Shown here: positions 9,626-17,363 of the stretch, piece by piece
How positions within the stretch are numbered: the stretch's first letter is position 1
Layout: each line of letters starts with the position of its first letter
NCBI GenBank assembly: GCA_965243695.1
Contig: CBDEWC010000037.1
Location: forward strand, 186,001-250,000
Source of the DNA: JAKVCB01 sp965243695
GTDB lineage: Bacteria > Planctomycetota > Planctomycetia > Pirellulales > Lacipirellulaceae
DNA: 64,000 nucleotides
Reading direction: 5' to 3'
Position numbers and translations under genes: made by a program
The notes under the pieces: generated by a model
What the model saw: only the letters and a program-made list of their open reading frames with translations
Told to the model about the DNA's origin: nothing
Database searches by the model: none

Positions 9626-11281
9626 ATGTCCGAAATCCCGTCCAGAGTCGAATCCGATCGCCAATTGCTGATCCAGGCCCAACAGAAAGGGGGGCTTGCA
9701 AAGCTTGGCTCCTATGCGCGACTCTCGGGACCTGGCTGGCTCCAAAGCGCACTGACCCTGGGCGGCGGGTCCCTGGCGAGCAGTCTTTACCTGGGAGTTG
9801 TCGCGGGGGTCTCGATGCTATGGCTCCAGCCGATAGCAATGATTCTGGGCATCATCATGCTCAGTGCGATTGGTTATGTCACCCTCTCGACGGGTGAGCG
9901 GCCTTTTCGGGCGATTACCCACAAGATCAACCCCGTGTTGGGCTGGGCCTGGCTGTTGGCATCAATGGCGGCCAACATGGTGTGGGCACTCCCGCAGTAT
10001 TCGTTGTTCTACGGGGTGACCGAACAAAATCTGCTGCCGGGCCTGTTTGCCGATGGCGGTTTGCTCGAGGGTGAGGCAGGAAAATGGATCGTGTCGCTAT
10101 TGGTTTTGGCCGTTTCCACGATCATTGTCTGGAGCTACGGAAGCGGTGGTTGGGGGGTGAAGGTTTACGAAGCGGTGCTCAAGGTTGTGGTGGCTTTAAT
10201 TGTGCTCTGTTTTGTGGCCGTGGCAGTACGCATTTTTCTTTCCGCCGACGGCATCACCTGGCGGGAGGTCCTGGCAGGCTTTGTCCCCAACCTGAGGCAA
10301 CTGGGGCAACCGGCGCCCGGACTGCAAGCGATGATTGCCGCCCTGCCTGGCGAACAGATCCGCCAGTACTGGACCGACCTGATCGTCCACCAGCAACGGG
10401 AGGTGATGATCAGTGCCGCGGCGACCGCGGTCGGAATCAACATGACCTTTCTGCTTCCTTACTCGATGCTTGCCAAGGGATGGACCCGCGAGTTTCGTGG
10501 TCTTTCGGTCTTTGACCTGTCGACCGGGATGTTCATTCCCTTTGTGTTGGCCACCAGTTGTGTCACGATTGCGGCTGCCAATCAATTCCACGGGCGGCTG
10601 CCCTCTGCCGTGGAAGTGGTCGAGGGGCAGCTTGTGGTTCCCCCCCAATTGCAGGCCAGTCATCAGAAGGCGCTCGACGCGCGTCCCAAAGACCTGGGGC
10701 CGGTAAGCCTTGCCGAACAAAAACTGGCGGCTGCCCAACTGAAGCAAGATGCCGGGTCGCTGGCAAACTCGCTGGAAAAACTTTTTAATAACCGTTTGCT
10801 CGCCCACTACGTCTTTGGATTTGGCGTGGCAGCGATGGCCCTCTCGACAATTTCGATTTTGATGCTCATCTCCGGATTTGTGGTGTGCGAGATTCTCAAT
10901 GTGCCGCCCACCGGCTGGGTGCACCGCATCGGGTGCCTGGCCGCGGGAACCGGAATCTTGTGGCCCGTGTTGTGGAGTGGCAAGGCAAAATTCTGGCTGG
11001 CGATTGTGACCTCCAACTTCGGGATGGTGCTACTACCGATTGCCTATCTCACTTTCCTGTTGATGATGAACTCCAAGACCCTGCTGGGAGACGATCTTCC
11101 CAGAGGCTCCAGCCGGGTGCTTGTGAACCTGGTGATGGGGCTTGCGACCGGGGCGGCCATGTTTGCCAGCGGCTGGGTCGTGTGGAATAAAACCGGGTGG
11201 TATGGTGCAGGTAGTATCGCCGCGCTGGTGGTACTGGTGGTGGTGACGCACCTTCTCAAGCAGCGAACCCGCACTGCCTGA
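9626..11281 (+). CDS. NRAMP-related membrane transporter
   Basis: The frame is open from 9434, but the ATG at 9626 (MSEIPSRVESDRQ) gives a 551-residue protein that fits the hydrophobic core. It has about eleven membrane segments and begins with SGPGWLQSALTLGGGSLASS, which resembles the first NRAMP helix (GPG...DPGN). The metal-binding DPGN is replaced by LGGGS, and the MPH motif of helix 6 reads LLPYSM. Roughly 70 hydrophilic residues rich in Gln, Ala and Leu are inserted between two late helices (EVVEGQLVVPPQLQA...). The fold assignment is fairly safe; the transported ion is unknown, and ordinary manganese or iron transport is doubtful without the ligands. A tandem repeat begins at its stop codon. 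Confidence 0.75.
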   Translation: MSEIPSRVESDRQLLIQAQQKGGLAKLGSYARLSGPGWLQSALTLGGGSLASSLYLGVVAGVSMLWLQPIAMILGIIMLSAIGYVTLSTGERPFRAITHKINPVLGWAWLLASMAANMVWALPQYSLFYGVTEQNLLPGLFADGGLLEGEAGKWIVSLLVLAVSTIIVWSYGSGGWGVKVYEAVLKVVVALIVLCFVAVAVRIFLSADGITWREVLAGFVPNLRQLGQPAPGLQAMIAALPGEQIRQYWTDLIVHQQREVMISAAATAVGINMTFLLPYSMLAKGWTREFRGLSVFDLSTGMFIPFVLATSCVTIAAANQFHGRLPSAVEVVEGQLVVPPQLQASHQKALDARPKDLGPVSLAEQKLAAAQLKQDAGSLANSLEKLFNNRLLAHYVFGFGVAAMALSTISILMLISGFVVCEILNVPPTGWVHRIGCLAAGTGILWPVLWSGKAKFWLAIVTSNFGMVLLPIAYLTFLLMMNSKTLLGDDLPRGSSRVLVNLVMGLATGAAMFASGWVVWNKTGWYGAGSIAALVVLVVVTHLLKQRTRTA

Positions 11282-11358
11282 CAGCACACCTTGCCTGACA
11301 GCACACCTTGCCTGACAGCGTGCCTTAACTGACAGCGTGCCTTGCCTGAAAGCGGGTT
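11276..11358 (+). repeat. 17-bp tandem repeat starting at the stop codon
   Basis: The unit GCCTGACAGCACACCTT occurs perfectly at 11276-11292 and 11293-11309, followed by three diverged copies to about 11358. The first unit contains the TGA stop of the transporter gene (11279-11281). Confidence 0.9.
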
Positions 11359-11383
11359 GAAACAAAGGAGAGACACAGTCCAG

Positions 11384-11953
11384 ATGTCATGCCATGCGGA
11401 AAAACCAGCAGCGAAATTCCAGTGGCGCGGTGAGCCAGCCGATTGGAAGCACCAATCAGGGGCCCTTTGTGTTGAGGTCGATGCGGGAACTGACTTTTGG
11501 CAGAAGACCCATGATGGTGGAGACCGGGACAACGGGCATTTTTATTTCCAGGTGGTCGAGGGCGATTTCGTCGCCGAGGTCGAGCTGCGAGGCGAATACC
11601 AGGGACAATACGATCACGCCGGTCTGATGGCGCGGGTCGATCGGGCGACCTGGCTAAAATGTGGCATCGAATATGTCGACGGGGTCCAGCTTGCCAGTGC
11701 GGTGGTGACCCGGGACTGGTCGGACTGGTCGGTGATGCCGATCACCAGCCAACCTGCCACCTGGTGGCGGCTTGCCCGCCACGGGCAAACCTTTCAGGTC
11801 GCCTTTTCGGTCGACGGAAAAAAGTTTGAAACCGTGCGACAGGCCTTCCTTACGGAAAACTCCCGGGTGGAGGTTGGCGTCATGGCGTGTGCCCCCAAGG
11901 GCGACGGTTTTTCGGTGACCTTCAGCAACTTGACGGTCGAGAACGCCCGTTAA
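11384..11953 (+). CDS. DUF1349-family (concanavalin-like) protein
   Basis: The chosen ATG at 11384 is preceded by AAAGGAG at a slightly long spacing and gives 189 residues. The pattern FWQKTHDGGDRDNGHFYF, then YDHAGLMARVDRATWLKCGIEYVDG and WWRLARHGQTFQVAFSVDGKKF, is that of DUF1349 proteins, a jelly-roll fold related to LamG. The first members were described as regulating yeast enolase expression; the bacterial role is unknown. There is no signal peptide, so it is probably cytoplasmic. It converges with slyD, with only 15 bases between the two stops. Confidence 0.8.
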   Translation: MSCHAEKPAAKFQWRGEPADWKHQSGALCVEVDAGTDFWQKTHDGGDRDNGHFYFQVVEGDFVAEVELRGEYQGQYDHAGLMARVDRATWLKCGIEYVDGVQLASAVVTRDWSDWSVMPITSQPATWWRLARHGQTFQVAFSVDGKKFETVRQAFLTENSRVEVGVMACAPKGDGFSVTFSNLTVENAR

Positions 11954-11968
11954 CGTTTTTCGCACGAG

Positions 11969-12451
11969 TCAGTGCGCGTGGCCACCTTCGCCGTGGGCGT
12001 GCCCGTGCTCAATTTCTTCGGCGGTGGCTTCGCGGACTTCACAAACGGTGACGTCAAAATTTAAGGTCATGCCTGCCAACGCGTGGTTCCCATCGACCTT
12101 GACGGTTTCCTCACCAATTTCAACCACGGTAATGACCATCGGGCCGGCGTCGGACTCCACTTGGAATTCCATCCCCTCGGCCAGGTCTTCAATATCTGCG
12201 AATTCGCTTCGTGGCACTTCCTGACAGAGACCTTCGTTCCATTCGCCATATCCATCTTCGGGGGCCAGCGACACCTTGAACTTGTCTCCGGACGATTTCC
12301 CCTCAAGTTCCCGCTCCAGGCCGGGAATGATCCCTCCGACACCGTGCAGGTAGGCCAGCGGGTCACTCCCCTCGGAGCTGTCGATGACTTCGCCCTGGTC
12401 GTCGGTCAGCGTGTAATCAATCGAAACAATTTTGTGCTTGTCGATCTGCAT
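11969..12451 (-). CDS. slyD: FKBP-type peptidyl-prolyl isomerase, SlyD-like
   Basis: This is a 160-residue cytoplasmic protein with the SlyD layout. A split FKBP domain (IVSIDYTLTDDQGEVIDSS, then LAYLHGVGGIIPGLERELEG) carries the inserted IF chaperone flap (APEDGYGEWNEGLCQEVPRSEF), and the second FKBP half ends near NHALAGMTLNFDVTV. A His-rich tail (HGHAHGEGGHAH) can bind nickel or other metals, as in SlyD. The enzyme speeds proline isomerisation and acts as a folding chaperone, in some bacteria also delivering nickel to hydrogenase. It stands alone on this strand. Confidence 0.93.
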   Translation of the reverse strand: MQIDKHKIVSIDYTLTDDQGEVIDSSEGSDPLAYLHGVGGIIPGLERELEGKSSGDKFKVSLAPEDGYGEWNEGLCQEVPRSEFADIEDLAEGMEFQVESDAGPMVITVVEIGEETVKVDGNHALAGMTLNFDVTVCEVREATAEEIEHGHAHGEGGHAH

Positions 12452-12677
12452 GGTCAGCTACCTTTTGCTTGCGGCAAATTCGGAATAACGGCATAAGCAG
12501 GGATTTGGCATGATTCGGCTGCCACCGCCCGGCCAGTTTACCGCGCCAGTTACCGGGGAGGTATCCCGGAAGGTATGAAACAGGGTTTTTTTTACGCGAT
12601 GTCTGTTAAATGCCCTGTGGTTTTTAAGAAAATCTCAAGAGACGACCGGTGCTATGTAAACGCTATTCTCGATTGCA

Positions 12678-13138
12678 ATGTTGGTGATGTTCGTGGCCAT
12701 TGGCATGATCGCTGGGCGGTCAGCAGCCCGCTCGAATGTCGAAGACCGGTTTTACCAATCAGCGGGGCAGGGAGATTTGGAGACAGTGTACCAGATGTTC
12801 CACCCGGTGCTTCGTGAAAAGGTGGACCGGCCCGTGATGGAGCCTGGGTTGAGGCCGTAGAAGCCAGGTTAGGCTCCTACTTGTCAACGGAACCGGTTGA
12901 GGCGTCCCGGACGCAGCAGCCCACGAACTTGCGTCTGCAGGTGGTCTCAAAAATTGCCTTCGAAAAAACGGGTGGCCGATCAGGCTCTGGACAACTCGAT
13001 TTTGAAGGGAGCCGCGCAGGGAAACTCGTAAAAGGCCACCTCGCCGAGGGGCCCCAGGAAGTATGGGTTGTGGTCCCGGATATCGGCGCCGATGGCTGCG
13101 CCATCTTGCTTCCGAGAGTGAGCGAGGAAAACAGCTGA
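12678..13138 (+). pseudogene. Small secreted or membrane protein gene with a frameshift
   Basis: The first frame (from ATG 12678) starts with a hydrophobic stretch MLVMFVAIGMIAGRSAA and continues RFYQSAGQGDLETVYQMFHP, then breaks after PVMEP. If one base is restored at GAGCCTGGG (about 12842) the text continues AWVEAVEARLGSYLSTEPVEAS and joins the downstream frame that ends at 13138. The joined product would be about 153 residues. The pattern of a short helix pair (GDLETVYQMF) followed by a beta-rich half recalls DUF3887- or DUF4864-like proteins, but that is only a resemblance. No good ribosome site is seen, so the true start may differ. Confidence 0.5.
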
Positions 13139-13168
13139 CGGACAAAAAGTCGCTGGATCGTGTCCGCT

Positions 13169-14290
13169 TCAGGCTGCCTGGGGAACGCGATAGGCGTTAA
13201 AAAGCAGAGTCACCTCTTGAGATGGCTTTCGTAACAGTTTTTCCGTCAAGCAACCAACGGGAAGGTTTTGCTGATAGTAGTCGTAGGCACCCTGTCGTAG
13301 GGTCAGTATCTGGTCGTGGGGCATAGCTGTTGCTAGCCGAATGGTTTTGGCGAGCGAATCGTGGTCGTGGTAGGTCAGGCAGTTCTTACCATGTTCCAGG
13401 GCAGGATTCATGTAGCGATGGTACTGAAGGATGGGAATCGTACCGCAGGAAAGCGCTTCAACCAGGTTGTGGCACAGGGGCATGGAGGCTCCCGGGCAGG
13501 CAAGAAAAAAATCAGCCTGTTTCATCGTAACAAGCCATGTTTCGAACGGGATGCGAAAATACTGCGTCTCTGCGCACAGGAATGTCACCGGTTCAAGTTT
13601 GTCAAGCTGGGATTTGCTGGTTGGAACATGGATATTGTTCGGGGCAAGCTGGCTGCGAACGTGGTCCACGACTTGGGTGCGGGGCAGCATTTTGTATTTG
13701 TGCAGTACAGGCCCACCGGAATATTTGTCGACCGTCGTGTTGCCTCCAAAAAACAGTCGCACCGGCCGGGTGGCGGTCAGATTGGCCTGCGGTGGAAAGT
13801 TATGTTGCGACTGGACATTGGGATGGACAAAGAAGGGTAGCGCGACTTCACTCGGTTTGAAAGGACGGCGTTCTGTATAGTCAATACGGATGGTTTTTAA
13901 CGCCTCTTGGGGGGAGGCTCGGTTGTTGTCGGTTACCAGCAGGTAGGGGCCTGGTATCTGACGAAGGTCATGGTAAGTAGCAAACGGAAGATCCAGCAGC
14001 CTTTTTTTATATTCCTTGTGATACATGGTAGCCAGGAAGCGAAAACGGTCCCTGTAGACAGGTGTATAACCGAGTTGCAAAAAATCGCTGACCAGATGAA
14101 ATAGGTACCTTCCCATGACGTTGTCAATTGCGGTGCTGGTAAAATCGTAGCATGCGTAAGGACCACGGTAATTTTGAGGAGACGTCGGGAGATTCTTGAG
14201 CTTGGCATACGAGGCGTAATGGCCAGGCAAAACAAAACTGCGGAACGAGTGAATCCACTGGTCAATTTTTTTAAGTGGTCGAACTGTCAC
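13169..14290 (-). CDS. Exostosin-like glycosyltransferase
   Basis: The 373-residue protein has no signal peptide. Its C-terminal half carries the exostosin/GT47-type signature: ADFFLACPGASMPLCHNLVEAL, SCGTIPILQYHRYMNPALEH and a later DHDSLAKTI helix. In related enzymes this region binds the nucleotide-sugar donor. The N-terminal half (LFHLVSDFLQLGYTPVYRD) fits a GT-B acceptor domain. It is transcribed away from three sulfotransferase-like genes that start about 470 bases off, so a role in making and sulfating a surface polysaccharide is plausible. Donor and acceptor sugars are unknown. Confidence 0.75.
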   Translation of the reverse strand: MTVRPLKKIDQWIHSFRSFVLPGHYASYAKLKNLPTSPQNYRGPYACYDFTSTAIDNVMGRYLFHLVSDFLQLGYTPVYRDRFRFLATMYHKEYKKRLLDLPFATYHDLRQIPGPYLLVTDNNRASPQEALKTIRIDYTERRPFKPSEVALPFFVHPNVQSQHNFPPQANLTATRPVRLFFGGNTTVDKYSGGPVLHKYKMLPRTQVVDHVRSQLAPNNIHVPTSKSQLDKLEPVTFLCAETQYFRIPFETWLVTMKQADFFLACPGASMPLCHNLVEALSCGTIPILQYHRYMNPALEHGKNCLTYHDHDSLAKTIRLATAMPHDQILTLRQGAYDYYQQNLPVGCLTEKLLRKPSQEVTLLFNAYRVPQAA

Positions 14291-14762
14291 GTTTTTTTAT
14301 CTCGTTCGATAAAGCCAGCACCGTTGGGAAAAGCTCCCCTCGGAGTATCGACGGTTGCACTCAGGAAAGTTCTGCTCAAAGTTGTCGTGGAGCGCAGAGA
14401 GGTGATTAGTCACCCTTGTGGCATGGCAGCACTGCCTGCACGCGTGTCGGGCAACATTTTTGAGAGACGACTCCGCTCGGGTGGCAGCGTCCCGAAAGAA
14501 TCACGGCATTCTGGCTATTTGGGGGGCCTGTCGACAGGTAGTTTCTTTCGCAGGTGTCTACCTCAAGTGTATCGATTGGCAAAACCGATACAGCCTACGA
14601 GGGTTACCAAACCAGTTGGGGGGGCGCGGGTTCTCTTGGTGAAGCAGGGTGATTTGCCGAGAGAACCGGTAAGCTGGTTACCGCATTTAGCAACAAGGGC
14701 GTTGGAGTGCGGGCCATTCGGTCGGTTTGGGTGGAAATTTGCGAGGTTCATTACAGGAAGTC
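14291..14762. other. Intergenic region between divergent genes
   Basis: The stretch separates the glycosyltransferase (minus) and the sulfotransferases (plus). A long plus-strand frame crosses it, but its composition is that of a chance frame running into the sulfotransferase gene in another phase. I see no RNA gene or repeat; promoters for both sides should lie here. Confidence 0.4.
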
Positions 14763-15671
14763 ATGGCACGCAATCACCGATTCACTCGCTTGTGGCAGTC
14801 CCCTTACGTGCGGCATGTGCGCCGTATGGTTTCTCCTGGCTACGCGTTTCGGTGCTTGACAGCCCGGCACCGTCGTATGCCGGACTTCATTATCGCGGGC
14901 GCACAGAAATCAGGTACGACATCTCTTTATGCCTATCTGACCGAACATCCTCAGGTTCACCTACCGGTTCGCACCGAACTGAGGTTCTTTGACAACAATT
15001 TTCAAGCCGGCGAAAACTGGTATCGGATGCACTTTCCCTTCAAGCCTATGGGGAAAGAGGCTACTAAAACGTTGTGCGGAGAAACAACGGCCTGCTACAT
15101 GTGCTACCCTCATGCGCCCAAGCGTATCGCTGAAACGGTACCAAGTGTGAAAATTATTCTCCTGCTGCGCAATCCTGTCGATCGAGCTTTTTTGCACTAT
15201 CAACTTAATCAGCGTCAGGGAATCGAGCCTCTCTCGTTTGACGACGCGCTTGCCGCTGAGTCGATGCGCCTTGAACAAGACCGTGACCGTATGCTGGAAG
15301 ATTCCAGTTACTGTAGTTTTGCACATGAGAAATTTTCGTACCTTGCCCGCGGACGGTATGCGGAACAGCTAGTTCGATGGCGTTCTTTTTTTGGAAACGA
15401 TCAGTTGTTGGTCATCGAAAGCAGCGAGTTTTTTAAGAATACAGAGGCTGTCTACAGTGAGGTCCTTAAATTCCTGGGATTGCCCGAAGCAGCACCGGCT
15501 CAATTTGAGAACCGTTTCTCGGGCAAGTACAAAATTCGCATGAGTGATGTGACGCGTGAGCGCCTGGAGGACTACTTCCTTCCTCACAATGAACAACTTT
15601 ACACAATGCTAGGCCGACGATTTCGCTGGGACTGTGAGCCCCAGGTGCGGTCTGGAGTAGTTGCCGCATGA
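14763..15671 (+). CDS. PAPS-dependent sulfotransferase (first of three)
   Basis: From the ATG at 14763 (AGGAAG just upstream) the protein has 302 residues. The 5'-phosphosulfate loop is at residues 45-54 (AGAQKSGTTS), and the 3'-phosphate site is in LLRNPVDRAFLHYQ. This places it in the heparan/carbohydrate sulfotransferase group (Sulfotransfer family), which moves sulfate from PAPS to a sugar hydroxyl. Residues 105-115 (CGETTACYMCY) match the usual acceptor-side segment. The stop codon overlaps the next gene's start as ATGA. The likely acceptor is a cell-surface glycan. Confidence 0.9.
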   Translation: MARNHRFTRLWQSPYVRHVRRMVSPGYAFRCLTARHRRMPDFIIAGAQKSGTTSLYAYLTEHPQVHLPVRTELRFFDNNFQAGENWYRMHFPFKPMGKEATKTLCGETTACYMCYPHAPKRIAETVPSVKIILLLRNPVDRAFLHYQLNQRQGIEPLSFDDALAAESMRLEQDRDRMLEDSSYCSFAHEKFSYLARGRYAEQLVRWRSFFGNDQLLVIESSEFFKNTEAVYSEVLKFLGLPEAAPAQFENRFSGKYKIRMSDVTRERLEDYFLPHNEQLYTMLGRRFRWDCEPQVRSGVVAA

Positions 15672-16537
15672 GTCAGAACACTGTTTTTACCCGGTGGTGG
15701 CACCAGGGGGCGATAAGCCAGGTTCGGCATTCGCTGTCGCTTCCTCTTTGGCATCGATACTTCACAACTGCAGACCGCAGCCTGCCGGACTTTCTGATTG
15801 CCGGTGCAATGAAGGCTGGAACCACCTCTCTGTTTGGTTACCTCGACCAGCACCCGCACTGTTCTTCGCCGTTGAAAAAAGAAGTCAACTACTTTGACAC
15901 CAACTTTTCTCGTGGTCAGAGGTGGTACCGTATGCATTTCCCTCGGCGGACGGCAGAAATGTCGAATCAACTTTGCTACGAAGCCAGCCCCTACTACATG
16001 TGTGATCCGCGAGTGCCAGTTCGTATTAAACAGGAGTTGCCTGGTGTGAAGATCGTGTTTCTACTCCGCAACCCCGTCGACCGGGCGTACTCCCACTATC
16101 AGCACAATGTGCGGCGAAGACGAGAGCAGTTGTCTTTTGAGGAGGCGATTGCCGTCGAGCCTGATCGCCTGCGGGGCGAGTTGGAACGGATGAAGGAGGA
16201 CGACCACTACGAGAGTCAGGCCTATCGCCACTACTCTTACTTGACCCGTGGTAACTACGCAGAACAGCTTGCGGTTTGGCAAAGCCATTTCTCCGCAGAT
16301 AGATTGCTTGTCTTGCAGGCTGAGGTTCTGTTTCGAAATCCGCAGCAAGCCCTGGCTAGAACCCTCCTGTTTTTAGGACTCGAACCGTGGGAGCCAGACA
16401 CTTTTGGCAATTTGAACCCGGGCCGTTATCGTGCAGGAATGGGCAGCCAGGTGCGAACCCGTCTCAGTGCACACTTTGAGCAGCACAATCAGCGACTCTT
16501 TCATCTTCTAGGGACAACGTACGACTGGGAAAATTAG
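15668..16537 (+). CDS. PAPS-dependent sulfotransferase (second of three)
   Basis: The start overlaps the previous stop by four bases (ATGA), showing tight coupling. The 289-residue product is a clear paralog of the upstream gene: PDFLIAGAMKAGTTSLFGYL is the phosphosulfate loop, LLRNPVDRAYSHYQ the 3'-phosphate site, and YEASPYYMCDPRVP the matching middle segment. The pair probably arose by tandem duplication and has since diverged, as the two differ throughout. Two close sulfotransferases often act on different positions of the same glycan, which is inference here. Confidence 0.9.
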   Translation: MSQNTVFTRWWHQGAISQVRHSLSLPLWHRYFTTADRSLPDFLIAGAMKAGTTSLFGYLDQHPHCSSPLKKEVNYFDTNFSRGQRWYRMHFPRRTAEMSNQLCYEASPYYMCDPRVPVRIKQELPGVKIVFLLRNPVDRAYSHYQHNVRRRREQLSFEEAIAVEPDRLRGELERMKEDDHYESQAYRHYSYLTRGNYAEQLAVWQSHFSADRLLVLQAEVLFRNPQQALARTLLFLGLEPWEPDTFGNLNPGRYRAGMGSQVRTRLSAHFEQHNQRLFHLLGTTYDWEN

Positions 16538-16550
16538 TGAGGCTTCTGAG

Positions 16551-17363
16551 ATGAATCAATTGATTGTTGTGCGTGGAATGAAGCGGACCGGAAATCATGC
16601 AATTATTAGTTGGTTGCGTGGGCAGAGGCGATACGTCTTTTATAATGACGTGTTTGAGGTTGGCCCCGTCCTTTGCGGCGAAAGAAGTTTGCCGCTATGT
16701 CAGCCGTTTTCTGAGTGGCTGCAACGTAGGATGCACATAAACCGGTTGCCATTTTCCTCAGTCGTGGAAAAGCTGGTCCTATACGGACGATCGATGATCG
16801 TCAGCCTCGAAGACCATGGGCCTGACTACCAGCCTTTTCATGATATTAAGTATGACCTGACCAACGTACTGATTGTACGAGACCCCAAAAACCTTTTCGC
16901 CAGTCGCATTCGTAAGGCGTTTTCCAAGGACTGGGTGCCGTATCCTCGGAAGATGAACCACGTCATGCAACGAGCAGTCGACGTGTGGAAGGCGTGTGCT
17001 CGTGAATATCTGGGCATCACCAGTTACTTGCCGAATAAAGTCTGCGTCTGTTTTGACCGTTGGTTTTTGGATCAAAGCTATCGGCAAGAGTTGAGCCGCC
17101 AATTAGGGCTGGCTTTCACGGATCGTGGTTTGAGCAAAGTTTCCCGGCGGGGTGGGGGCAGTTCCTTTGATGCAACAAAGTTCGATGGTAACAGCCAGGA
17201 TATGGATGTGCTCCACCGCTATTCTCAACTTGACGATCGAGAAACACGGTTGCTCAACGCCGTGATGGCCGATCAGGAACTGCATCAACTGTACCGACAA
17301 ATTGAAGGGGATCTGGCGGTGGACCGGCAACCGACCGTTGTCCCGCTCCGGCGGTCTGCCTAG
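16551..17363 (+). CDS. Divergent sulfotransferase-like P-loop protein (third of three)
   Basis: The gene starts 13 bases after the second sulfotransferase and encodes 270 residues. The N-terminus VVRGMKRTGNHAIISWL is a sulfotransferase-type P-loop (the KRTGNHA variant), and VLIVRDPKNLFASRIRKAF corresponds to the 3'-phosphate site. Overall it resembles a distinct sulfotransferase-like family seen in polysaccharide loci rather than the two upstream genes. The acceptor and activity are unproven. It meets the LamG end of the M60 gene tail to tail, and the two stop codons overlap by four bases. Confidence 0.75.
   Translation: MNQLIVVRGMKRTGNHAIISWLRGQRRYVFYNDVFEVGPVLCGERSLPLCQPFSEWLQRRMHINRLPFSSVVEKLVLYGRSMIVSLEDHGPDYQPFHDIKYDLTNVLIVRDPKNLFASRIRKAFSKDWVPYPRKMNHVMQRAVDVWKACAREYLGITSYLPNKVCVCFDRWFLDQSYRQELSRQLGLAFTDRGLSKVSRRGGGSSFDATKFDGNSQDMDVLHRYSQLDDRETRLLNAVMADQELHQLYRQIEGDLAVDRQPTVVPLRRSA

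Noticed and set aside
14174..14992. A 272-residue plus-strand frame upstream of the first sulfotransferase.
   Set aside because: It overlaps two real genes out of phase and lacks any motif or hydrophobic pattern.
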